DNA of 64,000 nt from Notospermus geniculatus (GCA_002633025.1 NMRB01000156.1:95879-159878), one strand, 5' to 3'. Counted from the stretch's first letter, positions 20,567 to 32,590 are shown. A program made the numbers and translations. Notes: generated by a model not told the origin, from the letters alone.

Positions 20567-23411
20567 CAAAAGGAGTAGGAGTAGTCAGCCGCGGTTATTG
20601 CCAAAAGGTGGCAGCACTAAGTTCTAGCGGACATCTTGATTGGTGTTCAATCAAGCATGAGTGGGTCCGCTAGGACATAGACATAGACATAGAATTGGGC
20701 CGTAATGACACCTATTGGTCAACTGACTGAAGTGACAGCTCCTATTTCGAGGTAGGACAGTCATGATTATGTATTACATAATCATGACGTCACTGTACAA
20801 CAGCTTTAGGCCTTCATGTAACGGTAAGCTCCATCAAACTGACTTTGTCCATGGGTGGCGACATCGGCCTCATAAGGGCAATTCTTTCAAGACCAGCACC
20901 GACAAAAATCCCGCATATTTCCCAATTTCCCACCGCGGCTCTGATTCAACATCTAAGAATAGCGCTACCAATTATGGCTCCTAGCTTGCACTGGCCACGG
21001 AATTCGTTGATTCAAGCCGCGTAGGACTGGCCGAGCTCATAATCCAGCAGTTCTGCCTTGGGATAGGGTCGGTTCAGAACTCGTCTGAGGATACCTCGTC
21101 GGTTAGCATCCTCAGAACACAGTGAAATCCTTCATTCCGTCCTAAGATTTCGCATCAGGATTATCAGCTGTAGCAATGGTAAGTTGCAGACACCGACATT
21201 TGTTGCAAATTTCCTCTCTCTTGTCATCCAGGGAAGTTTTCATGCACTTTTGTTTAGGATTTAGTATGATTTCATGGCTTCAAAGAATGATGCAGGATAA
21301 GGAGTTAGTATTCTTGTTGCCCTTGCTAGGATATTGCACGTCGGACGCCGGGGATCGTATTCTTTAGCTTCGTGGTGAAAATACCTGGGCCTACTGTAGA
21401 AATCGTTCTGTTTTTGCTCTCCACTAGGATTGTTTTACCGTCAACAGGAATGTAACCTGATCATTTGTTTTCGAATGAGATGCATTTAGTCATCGCTAGG
21501 AAGATATTCCATCACAATCATACTCAAATTATTATGTCGATCGAACTGGCGGAAAAGCTAAAGTCGAAATTATGGATTGACTGTTGAAAAGGTGGGCGTG
21601 GCATAAATGGTATTATTTGACGAGGAGAGTCATGTAGGTGCTGCACTGATCAATTCACGCAAAAATCAAAGCTTTCTTTAAGAGAAGCTTCTTTGGACAG
21701 TCCTTTGGGGACGCCTGAATCATGGCTTTCGCTCTTTTTATTTATTTTGTGGATACTAGTATGTGGGAACCAGGACTCCCTCATCGTTTTACCGAAGGGC
21801 GAGTGATAATCGAACCAAGGATTGCAAAAATGGCAGTCGCTGTGTCTTTCTCTGCGCCACTCAAATTGTACATTACAACAACTAGGATATGCATGCATTT
21901 GCAAGATGTAATAAGTCTCTAGCAAATATTTCATTGGCCAATAATGTAATGGCTTGTTTTGACCAATGCAAGCAACTTATTCCCACATGTGGGAATAAGT
22001 TGCATACATGTATTACGCTGTAATATGGTAATAGTTCGACATGTTAGATGCTGGGCAATCGAAAAATATGCATGTTACCATCCTATCCTACAACATCATA
22101 CACTGTAGGTAGTAGGCCTATCAATTCAAATAAACATTTTTTGTCGAGCAAGCTTTTCACTGACAGGCCTGATGGAAAGATAAGTCTACTGGTTGAAAAC
22201 TGCCATTTATCCCTTGTTTGATGTACGTGTACGTAGGCCTTCTAATCGTACATGAAATGCACCATGATGGAATACACAAGCATAAATCTGGCAGTCTGGA
22301 ATGCACCTTGGTGAGGTGGCTAACAGTTCCTTACTGCTTGGAATGCAAGTGATGGTTTTGATCTGCGTGTACCTGTACAGGTATACAGTGAGAAAGTAAA
22401 TGGTTTTTACGCTTTTTTTGAGGAAACGTACCTACACTCTCCAACACTCCACAGGTAGGCTTTAAAAAGTACTGAGACTGAGGCATGTAGGGTGTGTACA
22501 GACCAATGGATGGAACGTATACAATATCGTTTAGTTCTTCACCTGTTCTAACTGAACGTTAGCTTCTTGAGCATACATGTATGCGATGTTATCATCCCGA
22601 TTGTGCCTTCATCTCCTCGAGGCTTCTCTGCTGAAAGCCTAGCCTTGCGCTGAAAGGAAATTCCAACGTATCCAGCGTCTCAGGTGTGCGAGAGGTACCA
22701 TCTAACATTGGTTTACGGGCAAACATAGCTGTGCTTTTGCCTATCTCTGTCGGGAATAAATTGATATTTTTCTCTGTCAGATTTCATGTATAGGCTGTCT
22801 TGGCATACACTGAAGCACACCAATACGCTTTCTGTGTTGGGCGTTAATATGCTGCACCAACACCCCACCCTCACCCCCATTCGGCCTCTCAGGGTCCAAA
22901 CCGTTCTGATATTGGCGTTGAAATTCAGACTGGAGAATGCGTTAAAAGGAAAAAGCTTCTTTTACAAAACAAAAGGTTTGTCCAAAATCTATGTGTCGTC
23001 ATTGAAAAGTAAAGCCAGTGTTGAGCTTTTTATGGAAGCAAACACAAAAAATTGTCCGATGACAGACGCGATACATCAGTTGAACCTGTAACAGATGACC
23101 CGCCCTCTTTCACCCATTACGTAACGGTCGTCCGTCATTATCGTTAGTGGGTGGCAACTCACAAAAGGACAATTTGTGATGAATAGGACCTTGGCGAGTC
23201 AACACGAATTGTTTACCGGCTGCATGCTTTTAGGGTTCTTTCAAACAACGAAAATAACTCGCGGCAATTTACCCTTCGACCGCCCGTCTTCAAGACCGTT
23301 TGAATACGTCTTCAAATGAAACAGAGGATTCTTCATCAGCAGCTGGTCTCTTTGACTATTGAGAAGAATTCCAATCTCGATTGACGAATTGCTGATGTAT
23401 CGAGTCATTAG
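20567..23411 (+). other. MRLC intron, no gene
   Basis: Intron sequence repeated in B2 (26677-29281, apart from 20750-21175, which B2 replaces with a palindrome and an N). It holds short palindromes at 20762-20786 and 21974-21999 and TACATGTA-rich stretches. No exon-like sequence is seen. Confidence 0.55.
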
Positions 23412-23520
23412 CAGTGTTCTCCGCGCATGGCGTTTTGTAGCGGTGGCCCACCCTACCTTGGCATGTTACCACTCAACCTTAGAAGTAGCCACCCTACCTT
23501 GCAGTCCAATTTTGTAATGG
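23411..23520. mobile_element. Truncated CAGTGTTCTCCGC MITE at duplication junction
   Basis: The left end CAGTGTTCTCCGC and repeated CCACCCTACCTT words match the full element at 29282-29531. It breaks off exactly where copy B2 begins. Confidence 0.7.
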
Positions 23521-23554
23521 ATGATCGTATGTCCCCCTGCGTCTTATGTCTTAG

Positions 23555-23647
23555 AAATCAAAGAAAGGAAAGGGTGATAAAGCCGCCGATAAACCTGCTG
23601 AAAAGCCCGCTGATAAGCCCGCGGAAAAACCCGCTGAAGAGGATGAC
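23555..23647 (+). CDS. MRLC N-terminal extension exon, copy B2
   Basis: Same exon as 16873-16965, with two silent changes only (GCA to GCG, GAG to GAA) and the same splice sites. Because it is 93 bases and in phase 0 at both ends, including both copies would keep the frame and lengthen the protein by 31 residues. Identical protein with diverged introns fits either an allele or a recent exon duplication. Confidence 0.85.
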
Positions 23648-23711
23648 GTAAGTCAGGACACATGTACACCCTCGTTGTTACAGACTACCCTTGTGTTACA
23701 TGGGGATGTTA

Positions 23712-24104
23712 CTGAGGTTTCGCAAATCGGACGAAACACGAAGTACGAAATACGAAATTGAACTTCATTTCCAGGACCTAATGTATTTCGGAAGATGGTT
23801 GGTACCACAAATGTCCCTGCTGCCAGTGCGTCTTTTAGCATATCATGCATAGACCGAGAGAGTTATGGTGCATCTTCTATTTTTAAATTTCCGCTTCGTA
23901 GATACGAAGTGGAAACGGAAAGATAAATTTCAAAATTTGATATACACCGTAACACTATCGGTCTAACGTCGTACGCTAAAAGACGCTCTTGCAGCAGGCG
24001 ACATTTGTGGTACCAACCATCTCCTGAAATACATTACGTCATGGAAATGAAGTCCAATTTCGTATTTTGTACTTCGTGTTTCGTCAGATTTGCGAAACAT
24101 CACT
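23712..24104. mobile_element. GAGGTTTCGCA-ended MITE, copy B2
   Basis: Counterpart of 17029-17669 without the nested TIR element, 393 bases. Confidence 0.8.
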
Positions 24105-24176
24105 ATAGTATTGTTGGCTCCCTTGTCTGCCCGAGTTCAGAACCATTTGTCGCCTATGTTTTGCCTTGATTTCTGT

Positions 24177-24567
24177 TAAAGGGCCACGGTATTCCTTCCA
24201 TCCTGCGCTAAACATACTCGCGTAAAGGGAGACCTCTATTGACAAAGTTGTTAAACTACCGCTTATCAGCTTCGCCCCATGTAGAGTAATTCTCGTTCGT
24301 AGGGTGTCCACGTATGCATTGCATTGTTATCGTACATTCTTCAACAATGGGGCGAAAGGCAAAACTATAGTATTGGAGAATGATGCAATCACCGCTGGTG
24401 GCGCCCATCCTGAGAACATCAGGGGTTCTTAGCGCTGGCTTCCTTCGTCACCGCACACAAACGTTTGTGTGCAGTGACCAAGGGAGCGACCGCTAAGAAC
24501 CCCTGATGTTCTCAGGATGGTGGCGCCGTCTGTCAGCACAAAAAGTGGCAATATCGTGGCCCTTTAA
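24177..24567. mobile_element. AAAGGGCCACGGTATT-ended MITE, copy B2, with nested palindrome
   Basis: Counterpart of 17738-18126, with the AACATCAGGGGTTCTTAGCG palindrome nested at 24409-24519. Confidence 0.8.
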
Positions 24568-24863
24568 ATGCCGCATACCAATACATATCGTGTTTCATTA
24601 CATCCACGAATACAACCATTTATACACCCAATTGCGACCAACATCAGTCATACGCCCTTAGTTTTAGTTTTTTCGACACGTTCGTTCAGTTCATTTCGTA
24701 CATCCTCATTTCGTTTGCCAGAAGTTCAGTCAATCGCTCATTCCCCACCGTTAAAATGTAATTGCTTTAATTTTCAAAACGTTTGCTTGTTTCTCATGTT
24801 AAACATGTACATTCGCCATTAATACCTTATTTTGAAATCGTTTGGTAAGTATCGCTACTAGTT

Positions 24864-24936
24864 GTGAGGTTTCGCACACCTAACGAAAAACGGAAATACG
24901 GAAATTTCGCATTCCGTCAGCTATGCGAAACCTCAC
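24864..24936. mobile_element. Short GAGGTTTCGCA palindrome
   Basis: GTGAGGTTTCGCACACC and CTATGCGAAACCTCAC bound 73 bases. This is the uninterrupted state of the element at 18418-18819. Confidence 0.75.
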
Positions 24937-25018
24937 TCCGAAAAGAAATGATACAAAACGAAGCGTAAACGGCCAAACTCATTCGATGACCCGACCGAGC
25001 TGATTTTTAACCATGCAC

Positions 25019-25100
25019 AATAATAATATTATTGTGAAATATTACAATATGGTATGAAATAATATTTCATACCATGAAATATTATTTCATGGTATGATTT
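25019..25100. repeat. AT-rich compound palindrome
   Basis: Overlapping hairpins made of GGTATGAAATAATATTTC-like words fill about 80 bases. Copy B1 has only ACAATATAGTACTGTATATTC here, so the palindrome differs between copies. Confidence 0.6.
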
Positions 25101-25326
25101 CGTCTTTGAACAGAGATGTTGACGCAGCGACTTCGTCCACCCGCAACTTTTCATCCAAACCTCGATCAAGTTTGAGTTTTAGGGCAAACATGAATTGGGA
25201 CACCTTTTAAATCATCTTACTAAGTGCAAAAGGCTTACTCTGTGTGTAGAAGCTCGGAATGCCGACAGTCTGAGTTCATGATTTGGTTGATACCTGCAAA
25301 CCATCGATAAAATATCGAGTTGCTGC

Positions 25327-25416
25327 AGCCTCCCATCGCAGAGCTTTGGCCTCGCTTCTCTACGCTCGCACTCGAGTGAATGAAGAGGAGCGAGACCAAA
25401 GCTCTGCGATGGGAGG
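25327..25416. mobile_element. Palindrome with CTCGCTCCTCTTCATAC arms, copy B2
   Basis: Counterpart of 19212-19304 with a shorter left arm. Confidence 0.75.
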
Positions 25417-26424
25417 ATGCGTTGCTGGTTTGCGAGGTTTGCCTCCAACAAGAATCGCACCTGATGATTTAGATTGGGAAGGAGATCCGGCAGGATGTTG
25501 GTATGTGGCGGTACACAAATGTGCCTGACTTTCTCCCAAGATCTTGTTAAAGGCATTCGTTCTTGGTGCCTAATGTTGAGAAACGATATTTGGTAATTGA
25601 TGAGCTCGATATTCGACCGTTCTTTTCATGTAAAAGTGACTGACCAGCGTACATTGTACCAAATTTTCTGATTTTCCATGATAGTGACTCTGTTGTGACG
25701 TGAGAATGAGACCGGTGTAACGGTTTTGGAGTGTTCCCTCTGTGAGTGTTCCCCTCGTAATGTCCCGCGACGGAACCTGCGACTTGACAATAGGGAACTA
25801 CGTGCCGTTCTATCTGTTTCCTAAACAATATGGGGAAATACTGACACACGGCAGATGTAACACACCAGCAAATGCAAAACTGCAGAAAAAAACTGTGCAA
25901 ACTTTTGCCTTATGCACAGTGTGTGCACGTACATGTATGTATAGGCTTCCACTGTAAACATTCTTGGAGGAAAAGCACTCAGGTTGCCAGCTGATATCTA
26001 CCTGTGCCAGGTCATTCATAACCATCTAAATACATCAGTTCATATTTTTTATGATGAACCTATGAAAACACGCGCAGTCGATATTTTTTTTTACCTTCGG
26101 AGTGATAATGATGGAAGCTGTGTTGGCGTGTACATTAGCTACATGTACATGTACATTCAATGCATTCCATCAGTCTACAGGGTGTATCAAGCAAATTCTA
26201 CCGAAACATTTTAAACTTTCTTGAAATACCCGCATATTAAAAGGAGATAAAAGTAGGCCTATTTTTCAACCCCATTGTATGACATCGGCCTTGTCAGCAA
26301 ACATGTTGAAGACTGGGTCACTGAAAACATTTCATACGCCGACGGCCCTCACTGATAAATAATGGCATGCAATTATCGTAGGCCTAGTATGAAGTTTCAT
26401 TCTATTAAAGTGTAATAGTCAATA

Positions 26425-26676
26425 AGGGAGTAAAAAATAAAAGTGGAAAATAAGAAGTGGGAAATTTTACGCGATTTTTTCAATTTCTCAAATTGGGCGA
26501 AGATTTTTTCCCATTTTGAGAAATTTTCTTAAAATGACACGACATTTTGTCTGATTTTTCGGGCGATATTTCTCAAAATGGGAAAAAAATTCTATCAATT
26601 TGAGAAATTGAAAAATTCGCGCAAAATGCCAAAATTTCCCACTTCTTATTTTCCACTTTTATTTCTTACTTCCTTC
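26425..26676. mobile_element. Palindromic MITE (GGGAGTAAAAAA type), copy 3
   Basis: Counterpart of 20308-20566 in duplication B, with a small deletion in the left arm. Confidence 0.8.
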
Positions 26677-26865
26677 AAAAGGAGTAGGAGTAATCAGCCG
26701 CGGTTATTGCCAAAAGATGGCAGCACTAAGTTCTAGCGGACATCTTGATTGGTGTTCAATCAAGCATGAGTGGGTCCGCTAGGACATAGACATAGACATA
26801 GACATAGAATTGGGCCGTAGTGACACCTATTGGTCAACTGACTGAAGTGACAGCTCCTATGTCGA

Positions 26866-27075
26866 GGTAGAACCACAGGCGGTCGTCTAGACGGGGCACC
26901 AGTTTACTACAATGCCTACGCCCCTACCCATGCATGACGTCATGACGCCCTGCCCTGTACACACACAATTGATTGTGTGTGTACAGGGCAGGGCGTCATG
27001 ACGTCATGCATGGGTAGGGGCGTAGGCATTGTAGTAAACTGGTGCCCCGTCTAGACGACCGCCTGTGGTTCTACC
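26866..27075. repeat. Near-perfect 210-base palindrome next to an N
   Basis: Two arms of 104 bases meet at CACAATTGATTGTG with a 2-base spacer. The outer ends are GGTAGAACCACAGGCGG and its reverse complement. One N follows at 27076. Copy B1 lacks it. It is either a young palindromic element or a chimeric inverted read at a contig end. Confidence 0.85.
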
Positions 27076-29281
27076 NAGACACCGACATTTGTTGCAAATT
27101 TCCTCTCTCTTGTCATCCAGGGAAGTTTTCATGCACTTTTGTTTAGGATTTAGTATGATTTCATGGCAAGAATGATGCAGGATAAGGAGTTAGTATTCTT
27201 GTTGCCCTTGCTAGGATATTGCACGTCGGACGCCGGGGATCGTATTCTTTTAGCCTCGTGGTGAAAATACCTGGGCCTACCGTAGAAATCGTTCTGTTTT
27301 TGCTCTCCACTAGGATCGTTTTACCGTCAACAGGAATGTAACCTGATATTTGTTTTCGCATGAGATGCATTTAGTCATCGCTAGGAAGATATTCCATCAC
27401 AATCAACTCAAATTATTATGTCGATCGAACTGGCGGAAAAGCTAAATTCGAAATTATGGACTGACTATTGAAAAGGTGGGCGTGGCATAAATGGTATTAT
27501 TTGACGAGGAGAGTCATGTAGGTGCTGCACTGATCAATTCACGCAAAAAATCAAAGCTTTCTTTAAGAGAAGCTTCTTTGGACAGTCCTTTGGGGACGCC
27601 TGAATCATGGCTTTTGCTCTTTTTATTTATTTTGTGGATACTAGTATGTGGGAACCAGGACTCCCTCATCGTTTTACCGAAGGGTGAGTGATAATCGAAC
27701 CGAGGATTGCAAAAATGGCAGTCGCTGTGTCTTTCTCTGCGCCACTCAAATTGTACATTACAACAACTATGATATGCATGCATTTGCAAGATGTAATAAG
27801 TCTCTAGCAAATATTTCATTGGCCAATAATGTAATGGCTTGTTTTGACCAATGCAAGCAACTTATTCCCACATGTGGGAATAAGTTGCATACATGTATTA
27901 CGCTGTAATATGGTAATAGTTCGACATGTTAGATGCTGGGCAATCGAAAAATATGCATGTTACCATCCTATCCTACAACATCATACACTGTAGGTAGTAG
28001 GCCTATCAATTCAAATAAACATTTTTTGTCGAGCAAGCTTTTCACTGACAGGCCTGATGGAAAGATAAGTCTACTGCTTGAAAACTGCCATTTATCCCTT
28101 GTTTGATGTACGTGTACGTAGGCCTTCTAATCGTACATGAAATGCACCATGATGGAATACACAAGCATAAATCTGGCAGTCTGGAATGCACCTTGGTGAG
28201 ATGGCTAACAGTTCCTTACTGCTTGGAATGCAAGTGATGGTTTTGATCTGCGTGTACCTGTACAGGTATACAGTGAGAAAATAAATGGTTTTTACGCTTT
28301 TTCTGAGGAAACGTACCTACACTCTCCAACACTCCACAGGTAGGCTTTAAAAAGTACTGAGACTGGGGCATGTAGGGTGTGTACAGACCAATGGATGGAA
28401 CGTATACAATATCGTTTAGTTCTTCACCTGTTCTAACTGAACGTTAGCTTTTTGAGCATACATGTATGCGATGTTATCATCCCGATTGTGCCTTCATCTC
28501 CTCGAGGCTTCTCTGCTGAAAGCCTAGCCTTGCGCTGAAAGGAAATTCCAACACATCCAGCGTCTCAGGTGTGTGAGAGGTACCATCTAACATTGGTTTA
28601 TGGGCAAACATAACTGTGCTTTTGCCTATCTCTGTCGGGAATAAATTGATATTTTTCTCTGTCAGATTTCATGTGTAGGCTGACTTGGCATACACTGAAG
28701 CACACCAATACGCTTTCTGTGCTGCACCAACACCCCACCCTCACCCCCATTCGGCCTCTCAGGGTCCAAACCGTTCTGGTATTGGCGTTGAAACTCAGAC
28801 TGGAGAATACGTTAAAAAGAAAAAGCTTCTTTTCAAAACCCAAGGTTTGTTCAAAATCTATGTGTCGTCATTGAAAAGTAAAGCTAGTGTTGAGCTTTTT
28901 ATGGAAGCAAACACAAAAAAAATGTCAGATGACAGACGCGATACATCAGTTGAACCTGTAACAGATGACCCGCCCTCTTTCATCCATTACGTAACGGTCA
29001 TCCGTCATTATCGTTAGTGGGTGGCAACTCACAAAAGGACAATTTGTGATGAATAGGACCTTGGCGAGTCAACACGAATTGTTCACCGGCTGCATGCTTT
29101 TAGCATTCTTTCAAACAACGAAAATAACTCGCGGCAATTTACCCTTCGACCGCCCGTCTTCAAGACCGTTTGAATACCTCTTCAAATGAAACGGAGGATT
29201 CTTCATCAGCAGCTGGTCTCTTTGACTATTGAGAAGAATTCCAATTTCGATGGACGAATTGCTGATGTTTCGAGTCATTAG

Positions 29282-29531
29282 CAGTGTTCTCCGCATGGCT
29301 TTTTGTAAGGGTGGCCCACCCTACCTTGGTATGTTACCACCCTACCTTAGAAGTAGCCACCCTACCTTGCAGTCCAATTTTGTAATGGTTTTCTATTNNN
29401 NNNNNNNNNNCCCCCCACACACACACACACACTTAAATTGGTGACCACCCTATCTTAATTTGCAAAGTAATGGGAAAACCTGGAATTTCAAGGGTACCAC
29501 CCTCCCTTAAGAAATCCTGCGGAGAACACTG
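29282..29531. mobile_element. CAGTGTTCTCCGC MITE with N gap inside
   Basis: CAGTGTTCTCCGCATGG at the left and CTGCGGAGAACACTG at the right are inverted ends, with repeated CCACCCTACCTT words between. Thirteen Ns (29398-29410) and a CA repeat lie in the middle. Confidence 0.75.
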
Positions 29532-29535
29532 ATTA

Positions 29536-30138
29536 GTGAGGTTTCGTAAATCTGGCGAAACACAAAGTACGAAATACGAAATTAAACTTCGTTTCCAGGA
29601 ATTAATGTATTTCTAGAGATGTTTGGTACCGTTCCACAATGTTACTGCTGCCAGTGCATCTTTTAGCGCATCGCTAAGACCGAGAGAGTTATGGTGCATC
29701 TTGAATTCTTTATTTCCACTTCTTATCTACGAAAAGGAAACGAAAGAAAAATTTCAAAGTTTAATATACACCGTATAACTCTACCGGTCTAACCTCATGC
29801 TAAAAGACGCTCTTGCAGCAGGCGATATTTGTGGTAATACTAGTGTCCCACTGGCGACTTTTTCTCACGACAAGGGGCGAATCTGAAGTCTGCGACATTC
29901 CCTCAATAGCATTAATGTGTTTCGCATAGGATCATGGAGCCAGAGAATCACTGCGAACATAGACGACAGTCTACGAAGAGCTACGATTTTTTCATTCGTC
30001 CCTTGTCGCAGGCCACAATTCGCCAGTGGGACGCTAGTATAACCATTTCCTGGAATACAATAACGTATGGAAATGAAGTCCAATTTCGTATTTCGTTCCT
30101 TCGTCCTTCGTGTTCCGTCAGATTTGCGAAACCTCATT
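29536..30138. mobile_element. GAGGTTTCGCA-type MITE with nested TIR element
   Basis: The outer ends GTGAGGTTTCGTAAATC and GATTTGCGAAACCTCA belong to the family of 17029. Nested at about 29839-30043 is an element with ends CTAGTGTCCCACTGGCGA / TTCGCCAGTGGGACGCTAG. Confidence 0.75.
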
Positions 30139-30183
30139 AATACATGTACCTCACTAATATTCAGGCTCAATAAGGTTTCGCGG

Positions 30184-30237
30184 TCATCGAATGTGTTTGC
30201 ACGTTTTACGCAGGCACAAATTCAGGAGTTGAAAGAG
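30184..30237 (+). CDS. Diverged alternative MRLC exon 3 (3' part), intact copy
   Basis: In one frame these 54 bases code for SSNVFARFTQAQIQELKE and end at a GTATTC donor in phase 0. MRLC exon 3 codes for TSNVFAMFNQNQIQEFKE and ends at the same place and phase. Silent changes (TCC/TCG, AAC/AAT, GTC/GTG, GCT/GCA, CAG/CAA, ATC/ATT) are more numerous than replacements, a sign of past selection on the protein. The frame stays open upstream to about 30163 (NKVSR), but no acceptor in the right phase is clear. A MITE ending at 30138 may have damaged the 5' side. The copy at 33239-33292 has a stop codon. Confidence 0.6.
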
Positions 30238-30694
30238 GTATTCTAGAGGAAAATAATCAGAGAGAAAACTCACTATTCTGTATGTTGAATCACTGTATTC
30301 ATAGAAATTCCGTCATTATTCTCACTTTAAGGAAGGTAGCCTCTCCATTATAATGTCTTCCTACATTGTAGCATAAGGTAGCATCCCTCATTTCATCACC
30401 AATTTGCTTCCAGCTTTCTGTCGTACGCAAGGCAGTTGATAGGTATGCGAAATGTCCTTAATGAAAAATAGCCCGCAAAGTGCGCCGCGTGCTGCTGCTG
30501 CTGCATTGGCGTCCCTCAACCGGAAGGGAAGTTACCGACCAGGAACATTTCATCCGAACGAAACGACCCGCATCATGGGACGCTCAAGTGTCAATTTTGA
30601 CGAATTACTTGTTCGACTTGAGCAAAATACAATACATTCTGCTTTTAATTTGTCAACCGTGGTAATCACCGATCATTTTCAACATCTGGTAATG

Positions 30695-31415
30695 GTGAGG
30701 TTTCGCATATCTGACGAAACGCGAAGTACGAAATACGAAATTGGACTTCATTTCCATGACGTAATGTATTTCGGAAGATGGTTGATACATAATGGCGAGG
30801 TCCGGATTTTGCGCCGACTATGATCAATTTCACTGCGTGTGCACATTCACGTCGTGGAAACCTGCGATCAGTTTCATGCGCTTGACGGTCCGCAAGCGAG
30901 TATGAATCAGCCCTTACGCTCTCTAAGCGCTTCACACATTATTACCCCAGCCTATGATTCAGAAACCTTTCTGTAGAAACCAAAGGGCAGCCACAATATA
31001 GCGCACACGATGGACATTTCAGGCCAGTTGAGAGTTACAGAGTGGCACGGCCGGGGATCGAACCTGCGACCTTCCGATCACGAGTCCACAGCCCTAACCA
31101 TTATGCCACCGCGCTTGTGATACCACAAATATCGCCTGCTGCAAGAGCGTATTTTAGCGTATGACGTTAGACCGATAGAGTTACGGTGTATATTAGAATC
31201 TGAAATTTATCTTTCGTTTCCATTTCGTACCTACGAAGTGGAAATTTTGAACTTCAAGATGCACCATAACTCTCTCGGTCTCACATGATATGCTAAAAGA
31301 CGCACTGGCAGCAGGGACATTTGTGCTCCCAGCCATCTCCTGAAATTACGTCATGGAAATGAAGTCCAATTTCGTAATGCGTGCTTCGTGTTTCGTCAGA
31401 TTTGCGAAACCTCAC
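30695..31415. mobile_element. GAGGTTTCGCA-ended MITE carrying a SINE
   Basis: GTGAGGTTTCGCATATCTGA and TCAGATTTGCGAAACCTCAC are the inverted ends. Compared with 34135-34505 it has an extra 335 bases, which are the SINE at 30789-31117 and its target duplication. Confidence 0.8.
30789..31117 (-). mobile_element. tRNA-derived SINE with TGATAC target duplication
   Basis: Read on the minus strand, the head (31114 down to 31045) is tRNA-like: an A-box-like TGGCATAATGG, a B box GGTTCGATCCC, and a 7-base acceptor-stem pairing (GCGCGGT with GCCGTGC, two wobbles). The anticodon and T stems pair poorly, so it is not a working tRNA. The body contains GTGTGAAGCGCTTAGAG, a word type common in deuterostome SINEs. 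TGATAC flanks both ends. Confidence 0.75.
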
Positions 31416-31521
31416 TAGTATTTCAGGCAGCCAGCGATCGCATACCTGCCAATACCTGTTGTACAACAGACTATAGATCCCACTTGGCACATCCCTTACT
31501 ATCATAGCTCTCTCTCTTCAG

Positions 31522-31629
31522 GCAAGTAAGAAGGCCAAGGAAGGCGGCAAAGAGGGAAAGCGTGCCCAGCGCGCCACCTCCAACGTCTTTGCTATGTTCA
31601 ACCAGAACCAGATCCAGGAGTTTAAAGAG
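31522..31629 (+). CDS. MRLC exon 3 (phosphorylation-site exon), copy C1
   Basis: A 108-base exon in phase 0 at both ends, between CTCTCTTCAG and GTTTGT. It codes for protein residues 36-71: a basic stretch (KKAKEGGKEGKR), then RATSNVFAMF, the classic myosin light chain kinase target with Thr54/Ser55, then the start of EF-hand helix 1 (QIQEFKE). Phosphorylation here would modulate myosin head activity, from family knowledge. An identical second copy lies at 34610-34717. The donor GTTTGT is weaker than those of the other exons. Confidence 0.95.
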
Positions 31630-31637
31630 GTTTGTAT

Positions 31638-31763
31638 GGAGGTTTCGCAAAGCCCCCGGAACGCCAACGCGAACGCCAAACCCATTGTTCGATGCCACGA
31701 AGAGAGCACCGAACAAAAGGACAGACGTTCGCGTTGGCGTTGCGGGGTTTTTGAGAAAACTCT
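31638..31763. mobile_element. Palindromic MITE just after exon 3 donor, copy C1 only
   Basis: GAGGTTTCGCAAAGCCCCCG and the inverse CGGGGTTTTTGAGAAAACTC place it in the family of 4172-4302. It begins about nine bases after the donor of MRLC exon 3. Copy C2 has no such element. Confidence 0.8.
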
Positions 31764-31794
31764 GTATCTGCATCCGTGTGTGCATGCCGGGGGG

Positions 31795-32173
31795 TAAACT
31801 CCCTACGCAGTTGTGTACCGCGCCCCCTTCGGTTTACCCGCTCTCCACAACTGCTTAACTTCGTGAAATTCGCCGCGTTCGGTCAACAGATGGCGCTGAG
31901 AGAGTCGACAAATGAGAGCACCGAACAACCGGCAACCAAGCTGGCCTGAGACGCTTTTTCATTGGCCGAGCGGTTCGTAGCCATGGTAGCACAAGAACAT
32001 CCGTTGCCAACGGGCCAAGGAGTTCTGAAAGCAGCGTGCTGATAGGCTGTAAAATTCGCGCCAGGCCCTGACGCCATCTGTTGACCAAACGCGGCGAATT
32101 TTACGAAGTAAAGCAGTTGTAGAGAGCGAGTAAACCGAAGGGGGCGCGACTCACAACTGCGTAGGGAGTTTAG
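31795..32173. mobile_element. TIR element (AAACTCCCTACGCAGTTGT), copy 1
   Basis: The terminal arms are over 100 bases long and include CCCCTTCGGTTTAC and CAGATGGCG words. The right end is CAACTGCGTAGGGAGTTTA. A second full copy is at 48245-48624. No transposase is seen. Confidence 0.8.
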
Positions 32174-32340
32174 CCGGGGGGGGGGGCTTCGGGAAACTAT
32201 GGGTGATTACTTGGATTTGTGGGTTAGAGAGGTATGCCATGGCAGACTTCTACGGGTTCCAAATAGGAAAGGTTCCATTTTCTGGACAGCTCGTGATGGG
32301 ATATTTGTTGAAAGAACGAAAAATTGTCACGGTTAATTCC

Positions 32341-32590
32341 GATTCACTGAAGGCCTTTGCATAGGCAACGTGTTTGAAATACAGGTTAGGCATTAGGCTA
32401 TCTCATCCCCAGAATGTCTATCATGTTAGGCATTTTACCTAATGTTCCTTAGGCAGATCGCCTATTGTATGAGTTTGGGCAAAATGCCTAGCCTACATGT
32501 AATAGGCATTGCCTAAGGAATATTAGGCAAAATGCCTAACATGACATTCTGGGGATGAGAAAAAGCCTAACCTACTACATGTAGTATTTG
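32341..32590. mobile_element. TAGGCAAAATGCCTAAC palindrome, copy C1
   Basis: CTCATCCCCAGAATGTC and GACATTCTGGGGATGAG are inverted, with TTAGGCATTTTACCTAATGT / ATTAGGCAAAATGCCTAAC inside. In copy C2 it is split by the insertion at 35102-35520. Confidence 0.75.

Larger units (their letters stand above)
16841..23520 (+). repeat. Segmental duplication B, copy 1
   Basis: This 6.7 kb unit begins GATCGTATGTCCCC and is directly followed by a second unit (23521-29388) beginning with the same bases. The junction lies inside a MITE. It includes the MRLC N-terminal extension exon. Compared with copy 2 it has an extra TIR element (17271-17516) and a nested insertion (18459-18800), and different sequence at 20750-21175. 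Confidence 0.9.
23521..29388 (+). repeat. Segmental duplication B, copy 2
   Basis: Direct partner of 16841-23520, ending at TTTGTAATGG just before the N run at 29398. It carries the second copy of the MRLC extension exon. Confidence 0.9.

Noticed and set aside
30452-30823. A 123-codon frame in duplication C
   Set aside because: Its second half is the end of a GAGGTTTCGCA MITE and the partner copy does not keep the frame.
31045-31114. A functional tRNA gene (Thr-CGT-like)
   Set aside because: Acceptor stem pairs but the anticodon and T stems do not, and it is the head of a SINE with a target duplication.
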